NCBI GenBank assembly: GCA_020831845.1
Contig: JAFIFV010000013.1
Coordinates: 1 to 40,622, forward strand
Length of the DNA stretch: 40,622 nucleotides
Origin: Ectothiorhodospiraceae bacterium
GTDB taxonomy: Bacteria > Pseudomonadota > Gammaproteobacteria > Nitrococcales > Aquisalimonadaceae
Reading direction: 5' to 3'
This document shows, in pieces, positions 7,802 to 17,669 of the stretch. The notes under the pieces are model-generated. The model was not told the DNA's origin. It did not search any database and saw nothing but the letters and a program-made list of their open reading frames with translations. How positions within the stretch are numbered: the first letter of the stretch is position 1; every line of letters begins with the position of its first letter. A program made the position numbers and the translations under genes.

Positions 7802-8563
7802 CTACTGCCGATGCGCCCAACCGGTGACGCGGTTTTCCAGCCAGGCCATGGCGCCGTACATGACCATGGCCATGGCGCTGATGGCGATGAGGCCGGCGAA
7901 TACCAGCGGCATGCGCATCTGCGAACCAGCGGACATCATCAGGTAGCCGATACCCTGGTTGGACGCCACGGTTTCCGATACCACGGTGCCGACGAAAGCC
8001 AGCGTGATGGAGATCTTCAGCGCGCCGAAGAAATGCGGCATGGAACGCGGCAGGCCCACCTTGAACAGCACGTCCCGCTTCTTCGCGCCCAGCACCCGCA
8101 GCACGTCCTGCAGCTCCGGCTCCACGGTGGCCAGGCCGGTGCCCACGTTCACCACGATGGGGAAGAAGCTGATCAGGAAGGCGGTGATGATGGCCGGCAC
8201 CGTGCCGATGCCGAACCACACCACCAGGATGGGCACCACGGCCACCTTGGGGATGCTGTTGAAGGCCACCAGCAGCGGATAGCAGGTGCGGTACATGAAC
8301 TTGGACGTACCGATCATGATGCCCAGGATCAGGCCGACGACCACGCCGATCAGAAAGCCCACCAGCGTGGTCCAGAAAGTCTGCCAGGCGTGCTTGCCGA
8401 TCGGCCCGGAATGCGTCCACAGCGCGTCTACCGTGGCGATGGCCCCGGGGAAGATGTACTGCGGCACGTTGAAGGCACGGATGGTGACTTCCCAGACGAC
8501 CAGCAGTAACACCACGGCGGCCCAGGGCGCCAGCCGGTCGCGCATCGGTTGCGATAATGTCAT
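7802..8563 (-). CDS. ABC transporter permease (NitT/TauT family)
   Basis: The 253-aa inner-membrane protein has about six hydrophobic helices and resembles SsuC/TauC-type permeases; the cytoplasmic coupling segment around LRVLGAKKRDVLFKVGLP is typical of BPD-type permeases. The ATG at 8563 is chosen because GAGGAAG precedes it and homology begins there; upstream codons belong to the ATPase gene in another frame. It is the third gene of a binding protein - ATPase - permease operon, 14 bp after the ATPase stop. The transported substrate is not identifiable. Confidence 0.92.
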   Translation of the reverse strand: MTLSQPMRDRLAPWAAVVLLLVVWEVTIRAFNVPQYIFPGAIATVDALWTHSGPIGKHAWQTFWTTLVGFLIGVVVGLILGIMIGTSKFMYRTCYPLLVAFNSIPKVAVVPILVVWFGIGTVPAIITAFLISFFPIVVNVGTGLATVEPELQDVLRVLGAKKRDVLFKVGLPRSMPHFFGALKISITLAFVGTVVSETVASNQGIGYLMMSAGSQMRMPLVFAGLIAISAMAMVMYGAMAWLENRVTGWAHRQ

Positions 8564-8577
8564 GGCCAGACTTCCTC

Positions 8578-9402
8578 TCAGGCTCGCACCGCGCCAATCC
8601 TGGTACGCAATGACAGCACCAGATCGGCAAACGGTTTCTCGTAGGTGGTTTCCAGGGAGCGCGGACGCGGAATATCCACGGTGCGGGATTCCAGGATGCG
8701 CCCCGGCCGCTTGCTCATCACGTAGATGGTGTCTGCCAGGAACGCTGCCTCGCGCAGGTCGTGGGTGACCAGTACCACCGTGAAACGCTGCTGCTGCCAC
8801 AGGTCGCGCAGCATGCACCAGAGCTCCTCGCGGGTGAACGCATCCAGCGCGGCGAAGGGCTCGTCCAGCATCAGCAGTTCCGGCTCATGGATCAGCGCGC
8901 GGCAGATGGAAGCCCGCTGCTGCATGCCGCCCGAGAGTTCGTACGGTGCCTTGTTCTCGTAACCTTTCAGGCCCACTTTCTCCAGCATCGCAAGGGCCTT
9001 TTCCTCGTACTCCTTGCGATGCTTGCGCAGGCGCGAACGGTGCGGCTGGACGATCTCCAGCGGCAGCATCACGTTGTCCAGCACCGTGCGCCACGGCAGC
9101 AGGTTGGAGTTCTGGAACGCCATGCCGGTGATGGACAGCGGTCCGGTGACTTCCTTGCCGTTCACGGTCACGCCGCCCGCTGTGGGGGGGCGCAGACCGG
9201 TGCACAGCTTCATGAAGGTGGATTTGCCGCAACCGCTGGGGCCGACGAAGGCGATGAACTCGCCTCGCCGGATGTCCAGCGTGATGTCCTCGATGGCATT
9301 GCCGGTCTCGTCGTAGGCGAGGCTGACGTTGCGGAATTCCACGAAAGGCTGACCGGACGCAGGGTCGGCGGCGGTCAGTTGATCAACGGCTAGTTCGGGC
9401 AT
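8578..9402 (-). CDS. ABC transporter ATP-binding protein (NitT/TauT family)
   Basis: The 274-aa nucleotide-binding subunit has Walker A GPSGCGKST (54-62), a Q-loop in FQNSNLLPW, signature LSGGMQQR and Walker B LLMLDEPF, all intact. It would power import through the adjacent permease. The start ATG at 9402 follows GGGAGGACATTGC, a good ribosome binding site; the frame's extra seven codons upstream are unlikely to be used. The resemblance is to SsuB/TauB ATPases for sulfonates, nitrate or thiamine precursors. Confidence 0.94.
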   Translation of the reverse strand: MPELAVDQLTAADPASGQPFVEFRNVSLAYDETGNAIEDITLDIRRGEFIAFVGPSGCGKSTFMKLCTGLRPPTAGGVTVNGKEVTGPLSITGMAFQNSNLLPWRTVLDNVMLPLEIVQPHRSRLRKHRKEYEEKALAMLEKVGLKGYENKAPYELSGGMQQRASICRALIHEPELLMLDEPFAALDAFTREELWCMLRDLWQQQRFTVVLVTHDLREAAFLADTIYVMSKRPGRILESRTVDIPRPRSLETTYEKPFADLVLSLRTRIGAVRA

Positions 9403-9429
9403 GCAATGTCCTCCCGATGCCACGCCCGG

Positions 9430-10470
9430 TCAGTCCGGGAATACGCGGCGGTCGTCCTGATCAGGCAAGAAGCTGGTGTCGAACACGGCTTCCGCGGTGG
9501 GCGGGTTCTCCAGGCCGAACACTTCGGCGAGCTGGTCGATAGTGGTCTGCAGGCGCTCCATGTCCACGCCGCCGACACCGTTCTCGCGCGCTTCCGGCGT
9601 ATCGATGGAGCCTTCGATGGCCAGCTTCAGCCGGCGCTGTTCGGTGGCCACATCAATCAGCTCGTCCCGGCGGCGCACGTATTCCACGGCGGCGTCAGGG
9701 TCGGCCAGCACGTCCTTCATGCTGCGGGTGAAGGCACGCAGGAACGCGGACACGGCATCCGGATTGTTCTCGATGAAACGGTCGCTGGCGACGATCACGT
9801 TGCCGTAGAGCGGAACGCCGTACTCGGAATAGGGCATCATCACCAGGTCGTCTTCATCGACGCCGCGGGATTCCAGGTTTATCAGGCTGGTGAAATAGAA
9901 GCCGGTAATGGCGTCGGCCTCGCCGCGCGCCAGCATGGTTTCGCGCAACGCCGGGTCCACGCTCTGCCAGGAAACGGAATCCGGCGCGATGCCGTTGGCC
10001 TCGGCAAACATGTCCCAGGTACGGCGGCCGCCGTCGAAGGAAGGTGCGGCCAGTGTCTTGCCGGCCAGGTCCTCCGGGCTTTCGATACCGCTGCGCTTCA
10101 GCGCGAACACGGTGGCCGGCGTGGCGTCATACACCACCATCACGGCGCGCAGACCCGGCGAATCCGGGTTGTTGGCCAGGAATTCCACCAGCGCGCTCAT
10201 GTCGCCGAAGCCCATGTCGTAGGCACCCGAGGCCACCCGGGTAATCGCCGCGGCGGAGCCGCTGCCGGTGTCGATGGAGACGTTCAGCCCTTCCTCCCGG
10301 TAATAGCCTTCAGCCTCGCCCAGCAGGAACAGCGCCGCCGGGCCTTCCATCCGCCAGTCCAACTGGAAGTTGACCCGCGTGTTCTGCTGCGCCAGCGCCG
10401 GCGTGCTGGCCAGCACCGCCAGACTGCCCACCGCTACCAGACTCCGGATGGCGCTCTTGAACTGGTGCAT
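9430..10470 (-). CDS. ABC substrate-binding protein, NMT1/THI5-like
   Basis: The 346-aa periplasmic protein has a Sec signal peptide (basic start, hydrophobic core, cleavage predicted after ALA at about residue 27) and an NMT1/THI5-like fold: VNFQLDWRMEG near the mature N-terminus, then EGYYREEGLNV and GAYDMGFGDMSALVEF, typical of the family. Members bind thiamine pyrimidine precursors, riboflavin, sulfonates or similar small molecules; I cannot tell which here. The ATG at 10470 is the only start giving a proper signal peptide. It is the first gene of the operon with the ATPase and permease. No TPP-riboswitch motif is visible upstream. Confidence 0.9.
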   Translation of the reverse strand: MHQFKSAIRSLVAVGSLAVLASTPALAQQNTRVNFQLDWRMEGPAALFLLGEAEGYYREEGLNVSIDTGSGSAAAITRVASGAYDMGFGDMSALVEFLANNPDSPGLRAVMVVYDATPATVFALKRSGIESPEDLAGKTLAAPSFDGGRRTWDMFAEANGIAPDSVSWQSVDPALRETMLARGEADAITGFYFTSLINLESRGVDEDDLVMMPYSEYGVPLYGNVIVASDRFIENNPDAVSAFLRAFTRSMKDVLADPDAAVEYVRRRDELIDVATEQRRLKLAIEGSIDTPEARENGVGGVDMERLQTTIDQLAEVFGLENPPTAEAVFDTSFLPDQDDRRVFPD

Positions 10471-10944
10471 CTTGTTATCCCCTGTGCGTTCTTTATCGTC
10501 TGTCAGGCCCGCGTCGCTGCGGCCCGTGCGTACCGGGAGCCCATGCGACAACTCCCATACACAGAGCTGTATGCAAGATGATTGCCATTTCGTATGCAGT
10601 TTCTGTACAGCAACCGGAATCGCCCGGCACCGGGAGGCTTGCCACTGCTTCCCATACATCGTCCGTCCGGACCGTGCACCGCTCTAACACATTCATCCCC
10701 TTGGAGCTGTTCCTGTGCACCGTTTCGGTGCGCGGCCGGATGATTCATGCGCCCCATTGGCGCGACCGTTGCGGCCGTATGGCCATCGACTCAATGAAAT
10801 GCAGAAACCGCGCCATGGCGACGCTTTTGTATACATGCTTCCGCACCGAGTCATTCTTCCGCACCGTTCGCTTCGCTATAGTGCTGGGCTTGAATCACCT
10901 TCGGACTGCACCGGCGGAGCCCTCACTCCGTCAAAGGGGACTGC
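10471..10944. other. Divergent regulatory region between ABC operon and chrA
   Basis: This 474-bp spacer has no credible gene. It separates the leftward ABC operon from rightward chrA and holds repeated GTATG/CATAC half-sites: CATAC 10556-10560 with GTATG 10569-10573 (inverted, 8-bp gap), GTATGCA again at 10592-10598, CATAC near 10653 and GTATAC near 10830. It also holds the direct repeats in front of chrA annotated separately. These look like operator sites, but no regulator gene is adjacent. Confidence 0.45.
10838..10882 (+). promoter_or_regulatory. Candidate chrA promoter with 11-bp direct repeat
   Basis: CTTCCGCACCG occurs twice, at 10838-10848 and 10856-10866, an 18-bp period. A good -10 hexamer TATAGT lies at 10877-10882, while the expected -35 position (about 10854) reads TTCTTC, a poor match, overlapping the second repeat. 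That layout is what an activator-dependent promoter would look like. Transcription would start about 55 bp before the chrA ATG. Confidence 0.4.
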
Positions 10945-12129
10945 ATGGCTGATACCGGGCAACGGGCCGGGAGCGTGGGCGAGGTCTTCCTTGCTTTCCT
11001 GAAGCTGGGCCTGACCTCATTCGGCGGGCCGATCGCCCACCTGGGGTTCTTCCAGACCGTGTTCGTGCAGGAACGGAAATGGCTGGACAGCCAGGCCTAC
11101 GCCGAACTGGTGGCGCTGTGCCAGTTCCTGCCGGGGCCGGCGAGCAGCCAGGTGGGATTCGCCATCGGCCTGCACCGTGCGGGCCTGGGCGGTGCACTGG
11201 CCGCGTGGCTGGCCTTCACCGCCCCCTCGGCGATCATCATGATCGCCTTCGGTGCCGGCTTCGCGGCGCTGGATCTGGCCGACTACGGGGGCATCATCCA
11301 CGGTCTGAAGGTGGCGGCCGTGGCCGTGGTGGCCTGGGCCTTGTGGGGCATGGCGCGGGGCCTGACTCCTGATCTGAAGCGGCTGCTGATTGCTGTAGTG
11401 GCATTGACCCTGGCGCTGCTGATCCCGACGGCCGCGGGGCAGATCAGTGCAATTGTCGCCGGGGCATTGCTGGCTCCGTGGCTGGTGCCGCAACCCGATA
11501 CACCCGGCGGTAGCGGGCTGCGGGTTCCTGTCTCCCGGTTTATCGCCGTGCTGGCGGCGACACTGTTCGCTGCGCTGCTGGTGGGCTTGCCGCTGGCGGC
11601 CGCGCTGACGGACGCCACCGGGGTGGGCGTTGCCGATTCCATGTTCCGCGCCGGAGCCCTGGTGTTCGGCGGCGGCCATGTGGTGCTGCCATTGCTGCAC
11701 GCGGAAACCGTGGCCACCGGCATGGTCGGCGCCGATGAGTTCCTGGCCGGCTACGGCCTTGCCCAGGCGCTGCCGGGGCCGCTGTTTGCCTTCGGCGGAC
11801 TGCTGGGTACCAGCGCCGGCGGCATGGCCATGGGGCTGCTGGCCATCGTGGCGATCTTCCTGCCCGGCTGCCTGCTGGTGCTGGCCGTGCTGCCGTTCTG
11901 GAAACAGGTTCGGGAGAACCCGCGGGTGCGCCGCCACCTCGGTGGTGTGAACGCGGCAGTGGTGGGCATCCTGGCCGCCGCGTTCTACGACCCGGTGATC
12001 ACCGCCGGCATCCTGCACTGGCAGGATGTACTGCTGGCACTGGCGGTGTTCGCGGCCCTGGCCACCGGCCGCATACCCGTCTGGCTGCTGGTGCCGCTGG
12101 CGGCCGTGGCCGGCCTACTGCTCTACTGA
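10945..12129 (+). CDS. chrA: Chromate transporter ChrA
   Basis: The 394-aa inner-membrane protein has the two homologous halves of long-chain CHR transporters. The first half carries LGLTSFGGPIAHLGFF and the CQFLPGPASSQVGFAIG motif; the second carries GALVFGGGHVVLPLLH and YGLAQALPGPLFAFGG. ChrA proteins export chromate in exchange or with protons and give resistance; some homologs have other anion roles. It starts at an ATG after AAAGGGGACTGC. It stands alone, without chrB, chrC or chrF nearby. Its stop is only 4 bp from the convergent peptide-ABC operon end. Confidence 0.93.
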   Translation: MADTGQRAGSVGEVFLAFLKLGLTSFGGPIAHLGFFQTVFVQERKWLDSQAYAELVALCQFLPGPASSQVGFAIGLHRAGLGGALAAWLAFTAPSAIIMIAFGAGFAALDLADYGGIIHGLKVAAVAVVAWALWGMARGLTPDLKRLLIAVVALTLALLIPTAAGQISAIVAGALLAPWLVPQPDTPGGSGLRVPVSRFIAVLAATLFAALLVGLPLAAALTDATGVGVADSMFRAGALVFGGGHVVLPLLHAETVATGMVGADEFLAGYGLAQALPGPLFAFGGLLGTSAGGMAMGLLAIVAIFLPGCLLVLAVLPFWKQVRENPRVRRHLGGVNAAVVGILAAAFYDPVITAGILHWQDVLLALAVFAALATGRIPVWLLVPLAAVAGLLLY

Positions 12130-12133
12130 TTCC

Positions 12134-13198
12134 TCACGCCTTCTGGCGCGCCTCGACAGCCGCCGCCGGCTGCGGGTCCACCTTGGCCGCAAAATGGCAG
12201 GCTGCGATGTGGCCGGGGCCCACGTCCTTGAGCACGGGCTGGGTCTGTGCGCAGCGGGCCTCGCCGCGCGGGCAGCGGCCGTGGAACAGGCACTGGTTCG
12301 GGTCCGGATCGACCGGGCTGCGCGGCTCGCCGGTGAGCCGCGTGCGGCCTTCACCGGCCTTGTCGCCGGGCTTGGGAATGGAGGAGATCAGTGCCTGTGT
12401 GTAGGGGTGCGCCGGCTGCTCGAAGACCTGGTCGGCAGGGCCGGATTCCGCGACCTGCCCCAGGTACATGACGATGACCCGGTCGCACAGCAGCCGCACC
12501 ACGTTCAAGTCGTGGGAGACGAACAGGTAGCTGATGCCGTACTGCCGGCGCAGATCATCCAGCAACTGCAGGATGACCGCCTGCACCGAGACATCCAGGG
12601 CAGAAGTGGGTTCGTCCAGCACCAGCAGCTTGGGCCGGCTGGCCAGCGCCCGGGCGATGTTCACACGGGCCTTCTGTCCACCGGAGAGCTGGTGCGGCAG
12701 CCGGCCGAGCAGTTCCGGGGGCAGCCCCACCTGCGTCGCCAGTTCCTCCACCCGCGTCTTCAGCTCGCCGTTGCGGACTTCCGTCAGCCGGCGCAGGGGC
12801 TCGGCAATGCAGTCGAAGGCGGTGAAGCGCGGGTTGAGGCTGTCGTGCGGGTCCTGGAACACCACCTGGATGGCGCCGCGCATGGGATCACGGTTGAACT
12901 CTGCCACCGACATGCCGGCGATGTCCTTGCCTTCGAACAGGATTTCGCCGTCGGTGGGTTCGATCAGCCGGTTGATCAGGCTGACCAGCGTGGACTTGCC
13001 GCAGCCGGACTCGCCTACCAGCCCCACGCTTTCGCCGGGCTGGATGGTGAAGCTGACGCCGTCCACGGCGTGCAGCTTGGTGATATGCGCCGTGGTGTGG
13101 TTGGCCCAGGCGCGCAGTTCGGTCAGCCAGCGCGCCTCGCCCTTGCTGATGGGGTAGTGCTTGCGCAGCTTGCGGACTTCCAGCAGTGGAGTGGTCAT
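12134..13198 (-). CDS. Peptide-type ABC transporter ATPase (DppF/OppF-like)
   Basis: The 354-aa ATPase has Walker [10 protein letters not shown], signature LSGGQKAR and Walker B LLVLDEP, and the C-terminal oligopeptide extension with the cysteine cluster around [14 protein letters not shown] found in DppF/OppF-type subunits. With its partner ATPase it powers import through the DppB/DppC-like channel. It is the last gene of a five-gene operon; its ATG overlaps the previous stop by 4 bp. The ligand depends on the binding protein and could be a dipeptide, oligopeptide or another small solute. Confidence 0.93.
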   Translation of the reverse strand: MTTPLLEVRKLRKHYPISKGEARWLTELRAWANHTTAHITKLHAVDGVSFTIQPGESVGLVGESGCGKSTLVSLINRLIEPTDGEILFEGKDIAGMSVAEFNRDPMRGAIQVVFQDPHDSLNPRFTAFDCIAEPLRRLTEVRNGELKTRVEELATQVGLPPELLGRLPHQLSGGQKARVNIARALASRPKLLVLDEPTSALDVSVQAVILQLLDDLRRQYGISYLFVSHDLNVVRLLCDRVIVMYLGQVAESGPADQVFEQPAHPYTQALISSIPKPGDKAGEGRTRLTGEPRSPVDPDPNQCLFHGRCPRGEARCAQTQPVLKDVGPGHIAACHFAAKVDPQPAAAVEARQKA

Positions 13199-14166
13199 AG
13201 CGGCCTCCGGCAGGCAACGCGGTGCAGATCATCGGTGCCGACAGCGGCCAGCGCCAGGCCCGGGTCGTCACAACGGCTCTCGCGGCGTTCACAGCGACCG
13301 GCGAAGCGGCACGGCGGCAGGCTGCCCTTGAGGTCGGGAAGACTTCCGGGGATGGCTTTCAGCTCGTCCAGCGAACTGGCCTCGGTGGGCGTGGCCTTCA
13401 TCAGCCCCGCGGTATAAGGATGCGCCGCCTGGCTGAACAAGGCGTCGGTCGGCGCGGTTTCCACCACCTGGCCGGCGTGCATCACCATGATGCGGTCGGC
13501 GTATTGCGCCGCCAACGCCAGATCGTGGGTGATCAGCATGGTGGCCATGTTCCGTTCGCGACCCAGGTCGCGGACCAAGTCCATGATCGCGGCCTGGGTG
13601 GTCACGTCCAGCCCGGTGGTGGGCTCGTCGGCAATCAGCAGGCGGGGCTGGCAACACAGGGCAATAGCGATCATCACCCGCTGGCAGAGCCCGCCGGACA
13701 ACTCGAACGGATAGGCGTGATAACGGCGCTCCGGGTCCGGGATGCGCACCTGGGCCAGGGCCTCCACGGCCCGGCGGCGCGCTTCGCGGCGGGTCACCGG
13801 GCCGTGCCGGCGCAGCACGTCCTCGATCTGCTGGCCCACCTTGCGGATGGGATTCAGCGCGGTGGCCGGGCTCTGGAAGATCATGGCCATCTCCCGGCCA
13901 CGCACCGTGTTCAGATCACCGGCAGAGGACGTAAGCAGGTCCATGCCGTCGAAGCGGATGCTGCCGCTCCGGATGCGCGCGGCCGGGTCCAGGATGCCCA
14001 TGATGCTGAACGCGCCCACGGACTTGCCGGAACCGCTTTCGCCCACCACCGCCAGCGTTTCGCCCTTGTGCAGCGTGAGGTTGATCCGATCCAGCACCTG
14101 CACGATGCCGGCACGGGTCTGGAACTCCACCGTGAGATCTTCCACGGTCAGCAGGGGCTGCTTCAT
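13195..14166 (-). CDS. Peptide-type ABC transporter ATPase (DppD/OppD-like)
   Basis: The 323-aa ATPase has Walker A GESGSGKS, the ABC signature LSGGLCQR and Walker B LLIADEP, followed by the HPYTAGLM motif and the [14 protein letters not shown] cysteine cluster of oligopeptide transporter ATPases. It forms a heterodimer with the next gene product. It starts at an ATG overlapping the permease stop by 4 bp and its own stop overlaps the next start by 4 bp, so translation is coupled along the operon. Confidence 0.93.
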   Translation of the reverse strand: MKQPLLTVEDLTVEFQTRAGIVQVLDRINLTLHKGETLAVVGESGSGKSVGAFSIMGILDPAARIRSGSIRFDGMDLLTSSAGDLNTVRGREMAMIFQSPATALNPIRKVGQQIEDVLRRHGPVTRREARRRAVEALAQVRIPDPERRYHAYPFELSGGLCQRVMIAIALCCQPRLLIADEPTTGLDVTTQAAIMDLVRDLGRERNMATMLITHDLALAAQYADRIMVMHAGQVVETAPTDALFSQAAHPYTAGLMKATPTEASSLDELKAIPGSLPDLKGSLPPCRFAGRCERRESRCDDPGLALAAVGTDDLHRVACRRPL

Positions 14167-15011
14167 GTGCGCCTCCGCGGGTCGATCAGGTCGCGCAGAC
14201 CATCACCCATCATGTTGAAACAGAACACGGCCAGCATCAGCGCGGCGCCGGGGAAGAACACCAGCCACCACTGGCCGGACACGATGTACTCGGCACCCTC
14301 GGCCACCATGATTCCCCATTCCGGTGTGGGCGGAACCACGCCCAGCCCGATGAAGGACAGGCCGGCGGCGTTGAGGATGGCCCAGCCCATGTTCAGCGAG
14401 AGCTGCACCATCATCTGCGGCAGGATGTTCGGGTACAGGTGCATGGAGAGCACGCGCAGGTCGCTATTGCCTGCCACCTTGGCGGCGGCGGCGAAACCGG
14501 CCTTGCGGCGCACGCTGATCTCGGCCCGGGCCACGCGGGCGTAGAACGGCAGGTTGATGATGGCGGTGGCGTAGATGATGTTCTCCACGCTGTTGCCCAG
14601 CACCGCGACGATACCCATGGCCAGCACGAACAGCGGGAAGGCCATGATGGTGTCGATGCAGCGGCTGATGATGCGGTCGGTCCAGCCGCCGAAGAAGCCT
14701 GCCAGGCAGCCGAGGATGCTGCCCACCACGAAGGACAGGGCCACCGCCGAGACGGCGATGAACAGGTCCAGTCGGGTGGCGACAATGACCCGGCTGAACA
14801 CGTCACGGCCGAGATGATCGGTGCCGAACCAGTGATCCCAGGACGGCGGCTGCAGCCGCGAGGCGCTGCTGGCGATGGGATCGTACGGTGCGATCCAGGG
14901 GCCGAAGATGGCCACCGTGACGATCAGCGCGAACAGGCTGAACGCCACCACGGTGAGCGGGTTCTCCCCGAGCACATAGCGGGTGTGACGTAGCGTGGCG
15001 ACGGCGTTCAT
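14163..15011 (-). CDS. Peptide-type ABC transporter permease (DppC/OppC-like)
   Basis: The 282-aa inner-membrane subunit has about six membrane helices and a long N-terminal segment carrying APYDP and HWFGTDHLGRDVFSRV, diagnostic of DppC/OppC permeases. The coupling motif near ARAEISVRRKAGFAAAAKV contacts the ATPases. ATG start and stop each overlap the neighbouring genes by 4 bp. Confidence 0.94.
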   Translation of the reverse strand: MNAVATLRHTRYVLGENPLTVVAFSLFALIVTVAIFGPWIAPYDPIASSASRLQPPSWDHWFGTDHLGRDVFSRVIVATRLDLFIAVSAVALSFVVGSILGCLAGFFGGWTDRIISRCIDTIMAFPLFVLAMGIVAVLGNSVENIIYATAIINLPFYARVARAEISVRRKAGFAAAAKVAGNSDLRVLSMHLYPNILPQMMVQLSLNMGWAILNAAGLSFIGLGVVPPTPEWGIMVAEGAEYIVSGQWWLVFFPGAALMLAVFCFNMMGDGLRDLIDPRRRT

Positions 15012-16036
15012 GTGGCCTCCCCACCCGCGCGCGGGTCAATCAGCGTGTACAGCAGGTCGATGATCAGGTTCAGAGAGACGAACAGCAGCGCCATGGACAG
15101 CACGAAGCCCTGCACGGCCGCATAGTCGGAGGCCACCAGCGCCTCGATGGCGAAGGAGCCGATGCCCGGCCAGGAGAACACCTTCTCCACCAGCACGTTG
15201 GCGCCCAGCAGGAAGGAGAACACCATGCCCAGCGTGGTGAGTACCGGCAGCAGCGCGTTGCGCAGCGCATAGGTGAACAGCACCGTGTGCGGTGCCAGCC
15301 CGCTGGCCTTCGCTGTGCGGATGTAGTCACTGCCCAGCACACCCAGCATGGCCGCCCGCGTCATGCGGGCGATGGGCGCCATGGCGAACAGGGCCAGGGT
15401 GATGGCAGGCAGCGCAATCTGGCCCAGCGCTGCCCGGAACACCTCGAAATCCCCCGCCAGCAGACTATCCACCAGATACAGCCCGGTCACCTTCGGCGGC
15501 TCGATATACATGAATGACAGGCGCCCCAGCGGCGAGGGCGCCCATCCCAGTTGGTAATAGAACACGTACACCAGCAGCAGGCCGGTGAAGAACACCGGCA
15601 TGGAGACGCCGGCCGTCACCACCACGCGGCAGGCATGGTCCACCAGGCTGTTGGGCCTGGTGGCTGCCAGCACGCCAAGTGGAATGGCGGCCGCCATGGA
15701 CAGCAACAGCCCCAGCAGGGTGAGTTCCAGCGACGCGGGAAGCCGGCGGCCGAGTTCCTCGATCACCGGCCGGCCCGTGTTGTGGGACACGCCCCAGTCA
15801 CCCTGGGCCAGGTTCTGCACGTAGCGGCCGAACTGCACCGGCAACGGCTGATCCAGCCCCATGGACGCCCGCGTTTCGGCAATCGACTGGGCATCCGCCG
15901 CTGGCCCGGCAAAGTACACGGCGGGATCGCCGGGTAACGAGCGGGTCAGAACGAAAGTGACCAGAATGATGCCGAACAGCGTGGGCAGCGCCTCCAGCAG
16001 GCGCTGTCCGACTGTCACCATCCACGATGTACGCAT
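15008..16036 (-). CDS. Peptide-type ABC transporter permease (DppB/OppB-like)
   Basis: The 342-aa inner-membrane subunit has six predicted helices. The first helix (LPTLFGIILVTFVLTRSLPG, about residues 16-35) and the GLDQPLPVQFGRYVQNLAQG stretch are typical of DppB/OppB. It starts at an ATG 10 bp after the binding-protein stop and overlaps the DppC-like gene by 4 bp. It forms the channel with the DppC-like subunit. Confidence 0.94.
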   Translation of the reverse strand: MRTSWMVTVGQRLLEALPTLFGIILVTFVLTRSLPGDPAVYFAGPAADAQSIAETRASMGLDQPLPVQFGRYVQNLAQGDWGVSHNTGRPVIEELGRRLPASLELTLLGLLLSMAAAIPLGVLAATRPNSLVDHACRVVVTAGVSMPVFFTGLLLVYVFYYQLGWAPSPLGRLSFMYIEPPKVTGLYLVDSLLAGDFEVFRAALGQIALPAITLALFAMAPIARMTRAAMLGVLGSDYIRTAKASGLAPHTVLFTYALRNALLPVLTTLGMVFSFLLGANVLVEKVFSWPGIGSFAIEALVASDYAAVQGFVLSMALLFVSLNLIIDLLYTLIDPRAGGEAT

Positions 16037-16046
16037 GCGGACGACC

Positions 16047-17669
16047 TCAGGCCTTGGTGAGCGTGCGGCAGTCCAGCTGCCGGTGGAACCAGTGCTCGTA
16101 GCCCTCGATGTTCTGCTGCATGGCCACGTCCAGGCTGGGCTGCCAGATCGGGATCATCGGCACCTCGTCCATCGCAATCTCGATCATGCGCTTCAGCTTG
16201 GGCTCGTAGTCCGGGTGGTCCACTTCCATATGCAGGGTCTCGTCCACCAGCGCTTCGATCTCCTCGTTCTTGTAGTTCATGGAGTTGAACAGATGGCCGT
16301 GGACGTACTGCCAGAAGAAGTAGTACTCGGGGTAGTTCAGCCAGCCGCCAAAATGCGTCAGGTGCAGATCCAGTTCCTTCTCCACCAGCGAGCGGGAACG
16401 CCAGTTGGCGCCGGGGATCTTGTCGATGCTGGTGCGGATGCCGATACGGTTCAGGCCTTCCTGGATCAGCAGGCAAGTGGGCTCCATCCACTGCGCCAGG
16501 CCCAGGCTCATGGACAGCGGCACCTGGAAACCATCGGCGTAACCGGCTTCCGCCAGCAGCTCCCGCGACTTGTCGTAGTCGGTGTTGTAGGGAAAGGGCT
16601 GCGGCCAGTCGATGGAGGAGGGGTCGAAGGAATCCGCGCCATACAGGGGCAGGCCCTGCTCGTAGGCGGCCGCCTCGAAGATCTGCTGGTAGGGAATGGC
16701 GTAGGCAATGGCCTGACGGACGCGCTTGTCCCGGAACGGCTCGAAATTCATGTTCAGGCCCAGACCGTGGACGGTGTTCTCCACCGGGACGCTGGCCACT
16801 CGCACCCGGCCGGCGGCGGCCATGTCGGCGGCATCCCGCGGTGGCAGATCCAGCGACACATCCACATCACCCCGCTCCACCAGGGCGCGGCGGGTGGAGG
16901 CGGAAGGCACCTCGCGGATGACCACCCGCCGAACCTCCGGCAACGGGCCGCTCTTCCAGTCGTCGAAGCGCTCGTAGACGACCTGCTCGCCGGACTGCCA
17001 GCCGCCCAGCTTGAAGGCGCCGCCGCCGGCTGGCGTACGGTGCAGGTATTCCGCCGCCCAGGGGTCGCTGTCGGTGGCGTGCTGCTTGGCCACTTCCGAG
17101 TTGATGATGATGGGGATGGGCACAGCCAGGTCCGGCATCGTCAGCTTGCTCTTGCGCAGGAACTCGATGCGGAAAGTGTGATCGTCCACGACGATGAACT
17201 GCTCCGGCTTTTCCAGGGAGCCGGCGCGCATCTGCACCGTGGGGAAACCGCCGATACCCACGGCGCGGTCGAAGGACCACTTCACGTCGTGCGCGGTCAC
17301 CGGCTTGCCGTCCCAGAAGGTGGCGTCCTTGCGCAGCTTGAAGTCCACAGACATGCCGTCCTCGGCGAATTCCCAGGACTCGGCCAGTTCCGGCTCCAGC
17401 ACCGTGGAATCGTAGGCAAAGGTGCCGTCTTCCAGTTCGCGACGGCCGTGGGTCACCAGCCGGTCATACAGGTTCACCGAGATCTGGTAGCTTTCCCGGT
17501 TACTGCCCACGCGGTGGATGTCCATGCTGTTGGGGCCGGAGCCCACGCAGACCACCAGCACGGCGTTGCGCGAAGAAGCCTCCGCCGCCGGAATGTACTT
17601 CAGGAACGGCAGCACGCCGGCAGAACCGGCCGCCAGCGCAGCACCCTTGAGAAACTTACGACGCTCCAT
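16047..17669 (-). CDS. ABC transporter solute-binding protein, family 5
   Basis: The 540-aa periplasmic binding protein of the DppA/OppA type (SBP_bac_5) is the first gene of the operon. The N-terminus begins MERRKFLKGAALAAG, a twin-arginine-like signal (RRKFLK) followed by a weakly hydrophobic Ala/Gly core, so export by the Tat route in folded form is likely. Family features are LEPELAESWEF and the segment FRDKRVRQAIAYAIPY. The ligand is unknown: family 5 proteins bind peptides but also heme, nickel, opines and sugars. Divergent genes encode a thioesterase-like protein and a DadA-like oxidoreductase, which might hint at amino-acid-derived substrates; that is inference only. Confidence 0.92.
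   Translation of the reverse strand: MERRKFLKGAALAAGSAGVLPFLKYIPAAEASSRNAVLVVCVGSGPNSMDIHRVGSNRESYQISVNLYDRLVTHGRRELEDGTFAYDSTVLEPELAESWEFAEDGMSVDFKLRKDATFWDGKPVTAHDVKWSFDRAVGIGGFPTVQMRAGSLEKPEQFIVVDDHTFRIEFLRKSKLTMPDLAVPIPIIINSEVAKQHATDSDPWAAEYLHRTPAGGGAFKLGGWQSGEQVVYERFDDWKSGPLPEVRRVVIREVPSASTRRALVERGDVDVSLDLPPRDAADMAAAGRVRVASVPVENTVHGLGLNMNFEPFRDKRVRQAIAYAIPYQQIFEAAAYEQGLPLYGADSFDPSSIDWPQPFPYNTDYDKSRELLAEAGYADGFQVPLSMSLGLAQWMEPTCLLIQEGLNRIGIRTSIDKIPGANWRSRSLVEKELDLHLTHFGGWLNYPEYYFFWQYVHGHLFNSMNYKNEEIEALVDETLHMEVDHPDYEPKLKRMIEIAMDEVPMIPIWQPSLDVAMQQNIEGYEHWFHRQLDCRTLTKA

Noticed and set aside
10471-10560. Possible TPP riboswitch before the NMT1/THI5-like binding-protein gene
   Set aside because: The conserved thi-box elements (CTGAGA and the ACCTGATCTGG-type core) are not present in the leader.
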